NCBI RefSeq assembly: GCF_041146795.1
Contig: NC_135167.1
Span: 32,320,954 to 32,384,953, forward strand
Length of the DNA stretch: 64,000 bases
Reading direction: 5' to 3'
DNA from: Maylandia zebra
Lineage: Eukaryota; Chordata; Actinopteri; Cichliformes; Cichlidae
Part shown: positions 1 through 14,600 of the stretch, piece by piece
Layout: each line of letters starts with the position of its first letter
Numbering within the stretch: the first letter of the stretch is position 1
Program-made: the position numbers and the translations under genes
Notes under the pieces: generated by a model
Databases searched by the model: none
What the model was told of the DNA's origin: nothing
Seen by the model: only the letters and a program-made list of their open reading frames with translations

Positions 1-2504
1 GTCAAAGCAGTGTTCTCAAAGCCAAAGTTATAATGAAGTCCGCACAGACGTGCAGCTATCTTCTCTAGCTGCAAAAAACCCCCCAACTTATTCACAAGGG
101 GTTGCCACAGTGGAGTAGCCTGTATGTATGAATTGGCAGGTTTTAGACCGGATGCCCTTCCTGCCGCAACCAAAAAGGGATTCGTCTCCTCCCAGGACTG
201 AACCAGGGATCTTTTACTTGTTAAATGAAAGTGTAAGCTCAAATATAAAATTATACTGTATAAAAACAGTTGGTGGATATTGTATAGACTTTTATGACTC
301 AATAGAAATCTTTTTTTAGTGGAAGTATACTGCATTGAAATTTTAAATCGGATATCGACTATTTTAATTGTTTCCACCAACCATTTCACAGTTGCTTCTT
401 CCTCATAAATATCGGCTGTGTGGGTAAAATATGGCAATATGTCGTTCTGCATTCTAGACACAATTAGCAAGTTGCCATGCAGTCACCAATTAACCCAACA
501 AGCACAATGTAGTTTTGTACTTTAACCCAACCAAGTAGCAAATAAAAAGAAAGACAGGAAAAAGAGGTCCAGGCTTTTGGGAGATTATGTAACTTTATAT
601 TAAATATTCCCTACTGTTTTTTGGTAATCTTTGATAATGCCAAGCTCAGACTGCACACACCACTGGCTCTGCCTGGCTAGCTGAAGCTGTTTTGCTTTGA
701 TTTCTCTAATGATTCTGCCTAAAATGTGATCTAACTCAGTCAAACAGTACTTTTTTATGTGTTTAAATACAAAAAAAATAAATAAATAATGAGAGGAAGA
801 AGAAAAAAATAAACTGCTTAACTCCTGTATTAGCAACAGCCTTCATCAGACATTTCCTGTTGCTTCTTATGCAACTTGAACATAGGGTGAAGAGAAATTT
901 CAGAGTATTCTTCCCTGCAAAAATGTTTTATTTCATCATCATATTTCTGGGATGTCTTGATTAAACAGCCCTTGTTAAGTCATGCTATAGCATCTCAGCT
1001 GGGTTGAAAATTTTTCCAACCATCCTGCCATTGATTTACTTGTGTGCTTTGGTTCATTGTCTTGTTGCATCACCCAGTTTTCTCCTAAGCTTCAGGTCCA
1101 GGCTTGCTGCTCTTATGTTCTCTATTCCCCCTGAAAGACATTTGAAAACCAAACCCACTACAACACAGTAAAGTATTCATAAAGCAGAGAACACACACAC
1201 CCTTTTCCCTGTGCAAGCATTCTACAAATAGACAAATGATTGGATTTAAAGCACATTCTCTAAAGCATTAGCATATCTAAAGTTTAGAGAAAATAATTGC
1301 ATTTGTGGATGCAAACAGGTTTTTGGGGTTTTTTTTGTTCTTTTTCAAAGCACAAGAAGTTTATTACGTTTATATCGGCAAAGTCAGAGCAGGCAAAAAA
1401 ACAAAACAAAACAAAAAAAACCCAAAGTGAGGCCTGAGTGAAAGGATTAAGAGAAGAAGAGGGCCCAGAGCAAGAGCTGCTGCTGGTCTGATAACTTTGC
1501 TGAGGAAACTGATTCACATTGGCATTTGGCAGACATCAAACCATTACCACTCGCAGAGGACATAAGGAAAAATAAACCGACAGTTCACCCGACACCCGCC
1601 CCTTCAAAATATAGCTTGAAACCACAGCACACACTGGTTCAAATATTCTTTTGTTTTTAGAGCTGCAGCTCACATCAGCTACAGCCACTTAACTTGATTT
1701 ATACATGGCTCACCAAGCTTATTTAGCCAGCTCCCCGAGTTAGTTTATATGGCATTGATGATCAGTAAATTAACCTGATAGAAAGGGTTTATTTTCAGTG
1801 CCAACCTGAATAAGCTACAGCACTTTGCCTCGAGTCCTTTTTTTCTGTTAGGTGCTAGAAATGAACGCCTAAAATCCTACACCAAAACATTTAATTGTCT
1901 GTGAGCACAGTTCATGTTTGCACTCAGTAATTACTGAATTACAAGTAATGACTCCTTGAAATTAAACAGTGATGGATCATTAAGATCCATTTGGGATTTT
2001 TTTTGTCTCTAGATTTAACATACCAGTAATGACTATGGCTCAATATTCAACCTATTACCTTTGTTCATTTTAATGGTTTTTAACAAGTAGTGGTAGAAAA
2101 ATCAGCATAAGCTTTAAATTTGATTTAGTAATTTAGGACTGACAGCATGCATAGGAGTAAACATGAAACATAAGCCTAACAGTCTCAGGCGTGAAAACAA
2201 TGATCTTAATTGTCTGTATTTGGAAAATGACCAAATAAATGCAGAATGTCAAGAAGAGAGGAGTCAAAGAATGTCAAAATACTGAAGAGGTATTTCATAG
2301 AGTATACTTATATCATACCCTGATCTAAATGAGTGATATTCAAGTGTTGAGTGACTATGTGCCATGTAGGGTTACAGTACTGAACGTCAATAATGTAAAT
2401 TCAGGTGACCATTTGGTGTGTCATGAAGCTTTTACTGAAGCTAAAAATCATAAACTCAATTACACTTTAATCAATGAGGAAAAAAAAAAAAATTTATGGG
2501 TCGA
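1..2504. other. Intergenic sequence, no gene recognised
   Basis: AT-rich sequence with scattered A- and T-runs. The short open frames on both strands have no recognisable protein features and no consistent splice context. Around 940-1130 a stretch reads like a decayed copy of a common fish DNA-transposon relic, but I cannot place it in a family. I see nothing else here. Confidence 0.5.
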
Positions 2505-3110
2505 GTGGCACCTCTACAGCACTTGACCTATTAAACATCCTTCATCTGATAGAAAAAGCTGGGCAAAACATAAGGAGATGGCCTGTGTAACAACTTGTGT
2601 GTTCTTGAGCAGGACTGCTAGCGGTTATACTGATAAATGAGAAAAGGAGTCGAATGATGTGATTTCTAGACCATTCGGCTACAGTCATGAGCCCCTTTAG
2701 AGACACCTGTTCAACTACTCGTTGATGCAAATATCTAATTAGCAAATCACACTGCAGCAACTCATGGTATACAGACATGCACAAGACAATCAAGACAAGT
2801 TCAAATCGAGCATCAGAATAGAGGAAGAAACATTGTCTGCATGACTTTGAAAGAGGGATGGTTGTTTGCGCCAGACAGGCTGGTCTGGGTATTTCAGAAA
2901 CTGCTGATCTACTGGGTTTTTCCCCATGCAACCATCTCTTGGGTTTACAGAGAATGGTTAGAGAGAGAAAATGTCCAGTGAGCGGCGGTTCTCAGACAGA
3001 AAATGTCTTGTTGATGCCAGAGAATGGCCAGGCTACACATGGGCTAGGCTCCAGTCGTCCAATGACCCTGAACTGGATAAGGACAAGATAGCTAGTTGGG
3101 TGGATAGAAA
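2505..3110 (+). mobile_element. Tc1/mariner transposon, 5' fragment with broken transposase
   Basis: The segment matches, by recall, the 5' half of an abundant fish Tc1/mariner family. A leader section is followed from about 2857 by the start of a transposase with the helix-turn-helix region (residues ARQAGLGISETADLLGF are readable). The frame then degenerates, with shifts and substitutions after the CNHLLGLQRMVRE section, and the catalytic DDE half is absent. It is a dead, 3'-truncated copy. Exact ends are uncertain because no terminal repeat pair is left. Confidence 0.75.
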
Positions 3111-5150
3111 AAAATAAGCTCCAAGATTGTGACACTTTGTCAGAAAATCTTATGGTGAAAATTAAGGGGAAAAAAAAAAGACCCATGGAAAATGAAATTG
3201 AATATTTCACCACTGAGACCTCTAAATACTTGTTTAAAGAAAAAAACCATCAGCAGTTATGATGTGCATTTTGATGTCAAAAATGTTAAATGCCACAAGT
3301 GAGATATTGCCTCAGGAGCAGTTGACTGTACCGGCTGGCTGTGATGAATCAACAATCAATACGATAACCTGTGTGAAGCTTAATCTGAAGATAATCTATC
3401 CCAATTTTAGCAAAGATTGAAAAGAATTTGACCAATGACTTTGACCCTTTGCTTAGACACTATAGCACTTGGATCTAGAGGTGTTAAGAGACTTCAGAAA
3501 AGAATGGGTACCTACACAGCTATGCTGCTTGGCCACCAATAAACTTTTTGAGGGAATTCAAACTGAACCAGTGAGCAAAAACAATCAATTATCTGAGCTT
3601 GTTTGATTGAAAGCTTAAAGGTTTCAAGGGTTTGTGCCTTCAGCCATTTAGAGCCAGTACCCCTCAAAAGCCGGTCTTTGTATAAAAGTGGTTCCTCAAC
3701 AGTTATTGCAAACTTTTTTGTAATGTAATGTCATTTTAGGCCAAGATTCAAGAGAAACACACACAAAAAAGGCTTCAAACAGCACAGTAGCACCAAGATC
3801 CAATAAGCCCTCATCTTCACCCTTCAATTACATCCTTGAAAATGGAGCTGATGACACTCCAGTACTTTTGCTATTTAAGGCCTTTTAATACACTTTATAG
3901 ACACTTAAAAGGTAAATTATTAAATACTAAAACAAATACTCGCTTTGGGACAGAGGTCTTCTTCAGAAGAGATGCCATGATTTGATAACAGAACGTAAAA
4001 TGTTTGCAATCCAATTATTTTTTTTAAAAATACCTTGCCTTTGCATTTTATTAAACCTAAATGGCCTTTCCTCCCAATTAGAGTACAAGATCATCCTGGT
4101 CACTTACAATACCAGTAGTTCTCTGCTCCTGATCTCTCGGGGACAAGTTCATACTTCATCCTAATCCCTCTTCACCATCAAAAATAAACCTGTATGTGTT
4201 TAACTTTGTATTTGTGAGTCAGGTGTCAGCCCCACTTCAGAGTGGTTTAATGTGCCACAGCAACCCCCTGAGCTCTAATATCATCTGAGTCTTTCTTCAT
4301 ATTCTATTCTTAATGCGTCTGTTGCTGCTGAACTTTTCAGGCTGACAGGCGATAAATATTAATAGGAATGCATAATGGAATGAATATTGGGAATTATAAT
4401 ATACATAATATTAGGATGAGCAGTCTGAGTCTATCAAAATGATATTGTCAGATTTCAGTCCAACTTTCACATTGCTTTATACTTTTGAGTTTTTAAATGC
4501 GAATGACTTTTTTTTTTTTTTTTATAGATAAAAATCACTGAACAGCAGCTGCATAGAAAGAAAGAAGTAAAAATCAGAGAACTCATTTCCGTTGAGACAT
4601 TGCGTCTCTGACATTGTGAGCTTCAGAATGTCATTTTCTGTGTTACAGGCTGGTGTTCGGTTTCTTTTGCAAATGAGCTTACCAGAGATCCTCATTAATC
4701 AGTTTGGGGGGGGGGGGGGTGTCTTGGCAGCGTTGGTGCAACACAAAAGAATATTTTTGTTTATGTTTTCTGTACATTTCTTGTTTTCACCAATTTTAAA
4801 TAAGCCTGCGGCACATTTGACAGTGTTCTGTTTTGAATGAGTGTAGCGGTGGAAACAATGGGATAGTGGCAGCAGAGGGAGCTTGTTAAAAGAACAACAG
4901 CTCTGGCTTTCATGAGAAATGAGTATGCCGACGACTGAAGTCATGCTGTGCGAGGATCCGCAGACGCCGTGAGATGCCTGCACACAAATGCACATGCCTG
5001 TTCCTGGAATGGTGGTGTGAGAGCGAAACAACGTCCACGGGTACAGAAAGAGTTCTTTCATCCAACATGTGGTCACTTTTGGTAAACAGTGTTTGAGAAA
5101 AATGAGCAGCCATTTCTGTCTATGCTGTATTTTTTATAGGTTAAAGATGT
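3111..5150. other. Intergenic sequence, no gene recognised
   Basis: No exon-like open frame with splice signals was found. The stretch contains a run of 14 G at 4706-4719 and a T-run near 4509-4524. It ends where the presumed apip 3' untranslated region begins on the minus strand. Confidence 0.45.
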
Positions 5151-5152
5151 GC

Positions 5153-5688
5153 TTTATTTACATATACAGAACGTCAGGTGTCTCCCTGGGCTTGCATTGA
5201 AAAATTAACATGAGAAAGATCGTGTTTTAGAAAGGAAAACTGGATTTTATTTAACTATAGCCGAAAACTTAAGAAACAGAAAACCTACACTTATTTTACA
5301 CAATTACACATTTTATTGGCTTTTTTTTTTTCCTTTTCTAAATCGATTGAAGCAGTCAGTGAAATGCAGCGTGATGTTCATGCCTGGCATACACCGAGAC
5401 CTTGATTTCAGTCCAGTCAGACTTGAATAGAGAAACATTTGAACCTAAGGACATTGATTTGACAGCTGCTCACTCATGAGTTGTCCCACAGTGCTTCACA
5501 GTGTTCCTTCAGATTCTTCCAGATCGCAGGCATTCAATCTCCTTCAACCCTGAATCTACCCTTACCATCAAATTTCATCAAATTTGAAGCAGGCTGGCAT
5601 GAAAGGCAAATGATTACAATCTGCTCTCCTGATTGAACTCCACTAACCTTTCTGCCACAAATGTCTCTTTGAAAAGCACCATCAAATA
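5153..5688 (-). other. apip: Probable apip 3' untranslated region
   Basis: This lies directly downstream of the apip stop codon on the minus strand. Minus-strand AATAAA hexamers occur at 5312-5317, 5246-5251 and 5153-5158; any of them could be the poly(A) signal. The end is an inference and needs transcript data. Confidence 0.4.
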
Positions 5689-8600
5689 TCAAACTATTCC
5701 TTTTTCTTCCATCGGAAGGGCTGAGGGGTCCAGTCCACATTGCTTCATCTGGACTGCAACGTCAAACAGGTAGTCGTAGCATTCGCACCTGGAAAACACA
5801 GGAAAGATGCAACAGAAATTATTAAAACTAATATGCTTTTGCAAGATTATGACACAAAATAAATAAATAAAGCCATAAGCAGAGATGGTCTGACCTTTGC
5901 ACTTTAGTAGAGGGGATTTGTGCAGTCAGGTAAAAGTCTTAAGTCCTGGAGTCTAAGTGGGTGTTGTACAAATTAGTTGCTTATCACGTCATGTAACCAC
6001 TAGGTGGCGTTTTAGAGCACCCGCTATTTATATTTTACTGTATATCAAATGTAGAACAAACAATGAACATTTGTATCTCTGATAATGTTTATCACATAAT
6101 GCCAAATTCCTGTTGAGAACAGGTGAAACTATATCAGTGAATATTGACATTGACAAAATTTGCCATGCTGCCACAGACATGCCCTGCAACAAAACCTCGA
6201 AATTTTTACAAGTTAGCATAACAAAAGCTTTTAGCTTAAACTAACCAAAGAACAAGTATATAAGATTCAATCAAAATGGGGTGTTATTGTGTTTATTCTG
6301 TCACACAGGCCTAGAGAATGGTCAGCAACCATTTAGCAACCAGTCAGGAGGGAAAAGTGTTCATCACCCAGCTGGTTGCATACTGGTTGTTGGGAACAGT
6401 GATCAAAGGGGAGGTTTGGACACTAGCATGTGGCTATGGTCACCACTAGATTGGTTGGAATATGCCAACTTGTCGGCAAACAAACAGCTTGCCAAGCAGT
6501 ATTGAAACTGTTGAAAAATGTGATGAACTGGAAACCGAGAACGTTCACCTTGAAAGTGAAAGTCCATCATGCTCCATCAATTTGGAAAACATTCCCTTGT
6601 ACTCAGAAAAAAGTCAGTGTCTTGCATGCAAACTATAGCCGACTGCAGGAACTTCTAAAATAATCAGAAACCAATCTTTGAGACAGATTTCACCTGATGA
6701 AAGCCAGCAACCACTTGGGAGTACACATTTTTCGTTAGCAACCAGAGGTTGGCAGAGGGTTGCCTTTGTGACTGTGGTCTGAAAATGGCAAAAACCTGTT
6801 AAATTCAAAGTAGTGAACTTCCTGTTATATTGAGGCAGTGGTTTCAAAAATATTTCCTTTTTCAAAGCCATTCTTCATGATGCCGGGGCATGGCGTTAAA
6901 TGAAAATGCAAATTTTTCATCATAAAGCATCATCTAGATCTGAAGGCTCTTCTGAGTAAGCTGGTAACTGTGCAGGGGCGGGTCTAGCAAAGTGTTGGCA
7001 GGGGTCCATGTAGGGCATTAAAAGGGAAAGGGGGGCACAAGGAAATACTTTCTTATTCTCATTTAAAATGTCTCACTTTTAAAAAAATAATTATCTGAGT
7101 CTTACAACAAACGATTGATAGATTGATACATTTATACCATCAGAACAGTGTACATCACAGTCACAACAGTGTTTGTTTTCATTCAAAGGCTTTATGATTT
7201 TTCCTATAATGGCAGGCCGGTCTCTAGTCAAAATGCCCGGGACGATTTTTTTTGTCCCAGTCCAGCTCTGTATGCAGCTCATCTGCAGTCTGGTGTTACC
7301 TACATCTTCCTATTCAGAAGGCAGAATTTCCGAGTTCTGAGTACAATCGAAAGCACCACGACTGCAGTTTTTTGTGTTGCATGTAAAAAGCGAGGATAGA
7401 ATGGCTAGGATAAAATCAGGCGTGGGATTTCTCTCGTGGAAATGTGCACATTATTTTTTCCTTTCTATTGGTAGGTGGCACAGTGCACTTGTGGCAAGTA
7501 AGCAAGCTAGAAGACTGGCAATCTTGCTGGGTATCCAGTTACGGAAGCAACACATTAACAAGAGAATTCTGAGTTAAACCAAAGTTACTTTCCCTAGTAA
7601 CTAGTTACTCTGAAAGTAACGAGTAACTTGAAGTAACTGAGTTACTTTTGATAGAAGTAACTAGTAATGTAACTAAGTTACTAATTTAAAGTAACTTACC
7701 CAACACTGCTCATTAGTGATATGTAGATATGTTCGGGCTATCTTTTCATTAACCACAAGAGGTTTTGGACTGATTGGACAACGTATGTATGACTTACAAC
7801 AACTTAAAATTTCATGGTGAAAGACAACCCTAATGGAAACTCCAAATCTTAACAATTCACCTTCTACGGAAAGTTTGACAAACTATACTAGAAATGTCAA
7901 AAACTTCATCAAAAGTCTTGTTTTGCATATCTTATCATGTTTATAGCAACAAGTGGAATAGTGCAGTGAAATAAATGCTCACATAGTCTTCGCTTTTTCC
8001 CACGACTCGCCCCACACATAGACACCATGCCTGCGGACAAGAACTGCACATGAATCTGGGTATTCTTCCATTGCCCGAGCCATCCGGTCTTTCAAGTCCT
8101 TCTCCTCTGGTGTATTTTCAATAATCGGCACAACCAGGAAGTCATCATACCTGTGTAAACATGACAAATGACACAAAGGCTGATAACTGCTAAAGTTGTT
8201 CCTTTTCACCCTTTTCCCACCAGAGTACAGTCAGATACATGCTCTATATGCTTGTTCTCGGAGGCTGACGCTGCCATCAGCTTGCCAGAATCTTTGATTG
8301 GGTGGCAATCAAAAGGAGGCAACACAGTGAGGGTAAATCAAGCTTTGAACTTAAAATAGTTGAGCATGAACCCTGTGAGGAGTTGCTGTTTCTCTTATTT
8401 GCATTTTATAACCAGGTTTTAGACTGCTGATTAAACAAAACAACCTCAGACCTGTGCAGCATGTTAAAAGCTAAACAGTTCATCATTTAATATAATCTGC
8501 TGCCACCCTATTTCAACAGGGTTTAACCATGGTGCCAAAATTTCCTTCATTCATTCAGCTGTGTGGTTAGATAGCTATCAGTACATAACAATGAACACTG

Positions 8601-11600
8601 CATAAAAGGTTTCCTGACCAACATCAGGGTTATTGGGAAAGAGATGGCAATAAACATGGGCAAGATGATGATGTATAAATAGCCAACATATTAAAAAACA
8701 AAACAAAACAAAAAAAAAAAAAAACCCCTCTTCAGCACATACTGCGGTTATGCTTTTCTTAACCCCGACCAAAACAATAAACCAAACATGTTTCCACGGA
8801 AAGCTCGCTGAACTACTAGGCAAATGCTGGAAATTTCTACTGCCAGATTGAAAGTACACGAGCTTGTGCCAAAACCCTGCCTCGACTTAATCATTCTCGT
8901 TGGACAGGTTTCCACTTCATTTACCGTAATTGTTCTCAGCTCATGAGTTTGTTTGGGATACATTGGATAACATAAAAATAAATAGTCTATACCAGGGGTC
9001 GGCAACCTGCGACTCTTTAGTCCTTCTATTGCGGCTCCGCGTGGTTTGGGAAAATAAATTACAAGTACTTAGCTGAAGTGTATTTTTTGTGTTAGTTCTT
9101 TTTAAACTTGTAGTTCTAAATTGGAAGATTATTGTGATTTTGAAATATAAAAATAAAATTATATTTTATTATTTTTCGTCGCTCAAAATAAGTGTCACAC
9201 TCGCGGAAGCCGGTATACACGCTGAAACGCCATGCATTTACAGAGACTTTCAACCCCAGGCTGGCCAATTATGCACTGCAGACCACGCCCCGCCACACAC
9301 ATTTACCAGGTAAAATAAATATAAGTAAATAATATTTATGCAGAATTTTACAAATATTTATTTTTCATTTTTTAGTAAATGGCCTGTATTTGTATAGCGC
9401 TTTACTAGTCCCTAAAGACCCCAAAGCGCTTTACACATTCAGTCATCCACCCATTCACACACTGGTGATGCAAACTACACTGTAGCCACAGCGCACTGAC
9501 AGAGGCGAGGCTGCCGGACACTGGCGCCACCGGGCCCTCTGACCACCACCAGTAAGCAACGGGTGAAGTGTCTTGCCCAAGTGTCTTGCCCAACGACCGA
9601 GACTGTCGGAGCCGGGGCTCCAACCGGCAACCTTCTGATTACAAGACGAACTGCCAACTCTTGAGCCACGATCGCCCCGTTGCATAGTAGCATAGTGCTT
9701 TATTCCGATATAAGGGTGGCGGCTCACAGCAGTTTTTGTTTGCTGGATCATTTTAGTTCAGCTCGGTGTCTTTCCTTTTTGTTATATTTCTTTAAGAGTT
9801 CAAAATGTGTTCGTTACATAAATAAAATGTAATTTTCTCTGTAGCACTTCATGGATTTCATAAGCAACACACTTTAGTTGTTCACAAAAAGCATAAAGGT
9901 AAAAAACAATACATACAGTGTTATCTTCATTTTAGATGTCAAAAAGTATTTGCAGCTCCCAGTGTTTTCCTTTGCATAGAAACCGGGTCCAAATGGCTCT
10001 TTGGGTGTTCAAGGTTGCTGACCCCTGGTCTATACGTAGCCTCAAGTTTAACATATCTAGTGTCAACCACTTCATTCAAGTTTGTGTTTCTACTCCTTTT
10101 CCGTGACCATATTTGCATAACAACTTTGTTACACCATGAGAAAATAAATAAATAAATAAATGCTTAGAAGCTCGTTGGACTTCACTAATCCTTGCTGCTT
10201 GATTACATACCGATAGTTTGTGCCTGAGGTGCCCTTACGAATCCCCTTGATCATCTCCTGGTGTGTTATCCTGAACTCTTTGCCAGGATAGAGCAGCGTT
10301 GCCATGACAGCAGCCTTCGAGTGGGTGTGTATAACTGCCTGTGCCCCTGTATTTTAGCAAAGGAAGAGGAGATTTTGATGTGTGAGTGTTGTCTATTGGT
10401 ACAGTCTTTCGCAAACGATAATTTAAAATAAAATAAAAAGTTGTACCCTTCCCCTAACAATGACCTCAAGTTAAACTATGCTTAAGTTACAACTTAAACT
10501 GTAATAGTTTTATGTTGTGGATCTCTTTTAAAGTTATTATAGGGTAGGCTATTTCATTAAAGGTTGGCTTCTTATTACAATTCCTTTATTAAATACTGCT
10601 TTCATGAGTCTGAGCTTGTCTGCTTGCTAATAAAATCTGTTCCATATGGAAGACATTTATTTTGTAGACAATCTTGTGCTCGTCAATTCACATTTAATCT
10701 CTAAAAGAGAAACCTTTCTGGGTATAAAAACAAACAAACAAAAGGAAACTTGACTTAAAATAAATAAAAACAGAACAAACTTCTTGAGAGTTTATGGTTT
10801 TCTACAATTGAATTTTGTTTCCATGACAAAACGGTGTACCCACTTAAGTGAACATAATCACAGCATTTAGTACATGAATCAGGAGCATGCACCACTCCCA
10901 CATTTCATTTAGCTTTTTAAATTAGAAAACATCTGTAATTAAAGAAGTCTTTTCTTTTTTCTGTGTGCTGTACTAAATCATCACTCAGACTAAAAGAACT
11001 GCTTCATTTAAAAGATCACTTACAGATCTTTTTCTTTTTTTAATTGGTGTATGCAAATAGTGGCTAACGTGGGTGGTAAGCATTGTGCAAAGAGCGACTA
11101 ACCTCTCATAGTATAGGCGTTCATAAAAAGTGGTGTGCACTGGCTCTTCTTCAATGTCTTCCAGGCAGGAGGACAGCTGATGTCCCTCTCCTCCATGTCA
11201 CAAACAAACATATCTTCTGGCTGAAGAACAGAGTTTCAAAACTGTTGATCACTCACATCAATCTGCTCTCTATTGGGCAGAACAAAGTTTCACACCACTT
11301 ACAGTCTCCTCACCTGGATTCTCTCTTTCTGAACACCTGATGGTGCAATGTAGATCTGGTCTCTGTAAGTTTTACAGCAAATACAGTTAATATCATGAGG
11401 ATAACGTAGTACATCCTTCTGATGTGAACCTAGAAGTTATTTCTTCATAACTCCATGAGAAACTAAGGGTTTCCACGTCAGAAAAAAAAAAAACTAGTAA
11501 CTTAAATTTAGAAGGTATTGCATGGCGGCTCAAAATTTGACGTTACTTTTCCATGTTCATAATTCCATCAATTTTGGCACAATCTCCAACACCACTGGCT

Positions 11601-14600
11601 CAAATGCAGCCCTGAACCAAGACACAGCCTCCACTGTGTTTTACAGATGGCAGAAGACAATGCTGTAGCTGTCCCCATGCATTTTTAGTCCACTTCCTGT
11701 ATACCACAGCCTTTTTTTCTCCACCCTTTCCCTTTCTTAAGAACCATTTCTGACGAGTCTTCTGCAAACACTAGATGGACCAACTGAGGGCTAGAGGCAT
11801 CTCCAAGTTCCTGCATCAAGTCTTTGCTTTTCCTATTTCCTAAGGACATGACTCAAAAAAAATGTTTATCTGCTGAATATCATCTGCTTGCATTTTTAAG
11901 CCAGCTGCTTCTTTTGTCCTTTACTTGTCCAGTTTACTCAAATTTTTTAAATGACACTGCGCACCATGTGGACATACGTTTTCACTTAATAGCTTTTTTA
12001 AGAAATCACGTCACTGGTGCAAAATCACTTTATATTGTACCATCTTTTGTAGATTCACCTAAAGAAATTGGAACAAATGATTTCCAAGACGTACAAGAAA
12101 GTCTGTCTCTTGGAATCAAACTATATCCAAGGACAAAAAATATGAAAAGGGGTGGTTCAAGACTTTTGCAATCCAATTTCACTTTTTTCTTTTTCCACCA
12201 GTTAAACACAAAGTTGGCTCAGAGTTTGGCCGTTCAGCTGGAGCACTTTATTGCTCTGCCTTTCCATTTACTTGGAACCGTCTTTGAACTGCAGTGTAAA
12301 TATCACAACTGTTATGTGTGTAAATATCATGTGACATTTCCCTAATACAGCATTCTCTTTGTTAGAAAACCTGGTATTCTATAGCCTTGTTCACAAGACC
12401 TGATGGAACAAAGCCTGGAGTGAAATGCAAACAAATGCAAGTGGCAGTGTTAAATAGAGAAACTCAGCTGATTCCCTCAAAATCTCTGAAACAACCTTTC
12501 TTTTTGCTTAAATGTTTTGTGCCTTGACATTTCCCAATAGAGTCTAGTAGATGGAACCATTGTTCCCGTCTTTATCTAGCAACAAACATTTCCAGATAGA
12601 GGAGTAGCTTATTGATTTTGAGTGCAAGTTTCGGTGAGGCTGCCTCAGGCTGTGAGTCATTTCTGAGTCAAACCAAAGCAGCTGTGAAGAGGAGGGTGGG
12701 GGGCAGGAGAAAAAGGCAGAAGAGCTTAAAATTCAGCCCTGCGCTTACAGCAAACAAAAAAACCCCGAACAACAACACACTTTTGTGTAAAACAACACTA
12801 CTGCATAATGTATTCTGGCTGCCTGATCGATTCAACATTAGGTCCAATACATATGATTTGTGTTGTTTGGTGATATTTTCTTTTTATCATCACAAAATGC
12901 ACTGAGGTGATAAATGTCATGGCCGTAAATTACCACGGCATACTCCATCCTATTTACTCCATCCTCCATCCTATTTTTTTTGGCGGGCGGGCGGGCGGGT
13001 ATGATGTTAAAAAAAAAAAAAAAAGTCAAACTGAAAGATAGTTATTCTGTCAAACTGCAGGCTTTTTGAGGAATGATCCAAAGTGGAGCTTACAACTGCT
13101 CATTTTCTATTTGAATCTAAAGGTATAATCATTCAACAAGATGGAAAACTCTCCCTCAAATCATTTTAGAGTTGCCAGTGTGCATGAAGCTGTGGTTGAA
13201 TGGTTATCTGGCTTCACTGGAAATGTCTGCCATTCCACTCTTCAAAGAGATTTGCTAATGGGAGGTGCTTTCTTTGTAGCTGCCTTCCAAGACAACATAG
13301 TTCAAAGATGCTTGTAATAACCTGTCAAAGCCTTCGGTTTGAATTCTGTTTCATTACAGCAAAACTACGGCCTTCTGCTTTTAACCTAGATTCACACACA
13401 CTGTCAAAACTAATATAACAAACTCCCTATTAGCCTCACCGAATCCTGAATCACTGCCATGCACACACATCCACCAACAAAAAATATTTTTTGGCATCTT
13501 CGGCGTTTCCAAAGACATTCGTATTAACGGTGTGCCAATCAGTAATTTTAACAGGAAATATCCTTCACAGATGAGCAACAGAGGATAAGCCTCAACATTT
13601 CCAATATTTCACAATGCTCTGCATTGTAAGTTGAAAAAAAATTAAAAATTTACATACGAACCCTTGTTTCAGACTTATCCCTCCACCCGTCCCAGTCACC
13701 CATCCCAGCTGGTAGAAGAGCCGACATAACTCAGGAATGAGGACACGTGGATGGTCCTTGTCCTGTAACAGACGCAAAAGTGTAACTTGAGTAACAACAG
13801 TTGAACACGTTGCGTCAGCCAGTGTCAAGAAAAGTAAAAACTCATGCACTGCATTTTAAACTTTGAACGCTACAACATTTACACGGCGAACTTCAGTGTC
13901 TGCTGATACTTAAAATTGAACGGTATTTGCACATAAAGATAAAATTAACTAGATATTCACAGATAGGGTGGTTAAGAGCCAGATACTTTTTTCCCCACCT
14001 CAATATGAAGCTTTGTTTCCCCGGCACAAAAGAATAAATAAATACCAATTAAATTACAACTACCAGTAGCCTATTTGCTTTTAATGTTATACCAAGATAC
14101 AATCACTTTTTATTGTAGCAAATCAAGGTTTAGTAATGTGGCAACTACATTAACAGTGGAATTTATGTCTGTAAGCAGTACTTCAAATTGCCATAGCAAC
14201 AGTTCATAGGAAATTATTTGCATATAAAGACCAAAAATGAAAGTCCTCTTTTTTGACAGCTTTACAACCATATCAATCATGGCAGTTCATACATTAACCT
14301 TATTAGAAAAATGACATAAAAATCAGGCTTACAGCATTTTATATATCCATAATGTACATTATATAGATTTAGTTTACGAAGACAAACGTTTTCACCGATT
14401 CTTTTAACTACAGCACCCTTCGAACCCTCAGCTGGGCCAATAGATTTTAAACGCGCACATCATTAAGCCGTCTACCTCACTAACATCACGCATGAAGCTC
14501 AGCTGTAAAGTTACAACCAACAAACTACTCTCTGCATTGTCACTGGAATTCAGTGAGTGATGCAGAAATATAAATGTGACTGAAACTTGATTCTAAATCT

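Noticed and set aside
9405..9751. Three overlapping minus-strand open frames
   Set aside because: They lie within the nested high-copy repeat inside the hAT element; the frames arise from GC-rich repeat sequence.
11824..12345. 173-codon plus-strand open frame
   Set aside because: It lies in a repeat relic that has a diverged copy at 24-25 kb, where the frame is not kept. The product has no recognisable domain and an unusual run of hydrophobic and phenylalanine residues.
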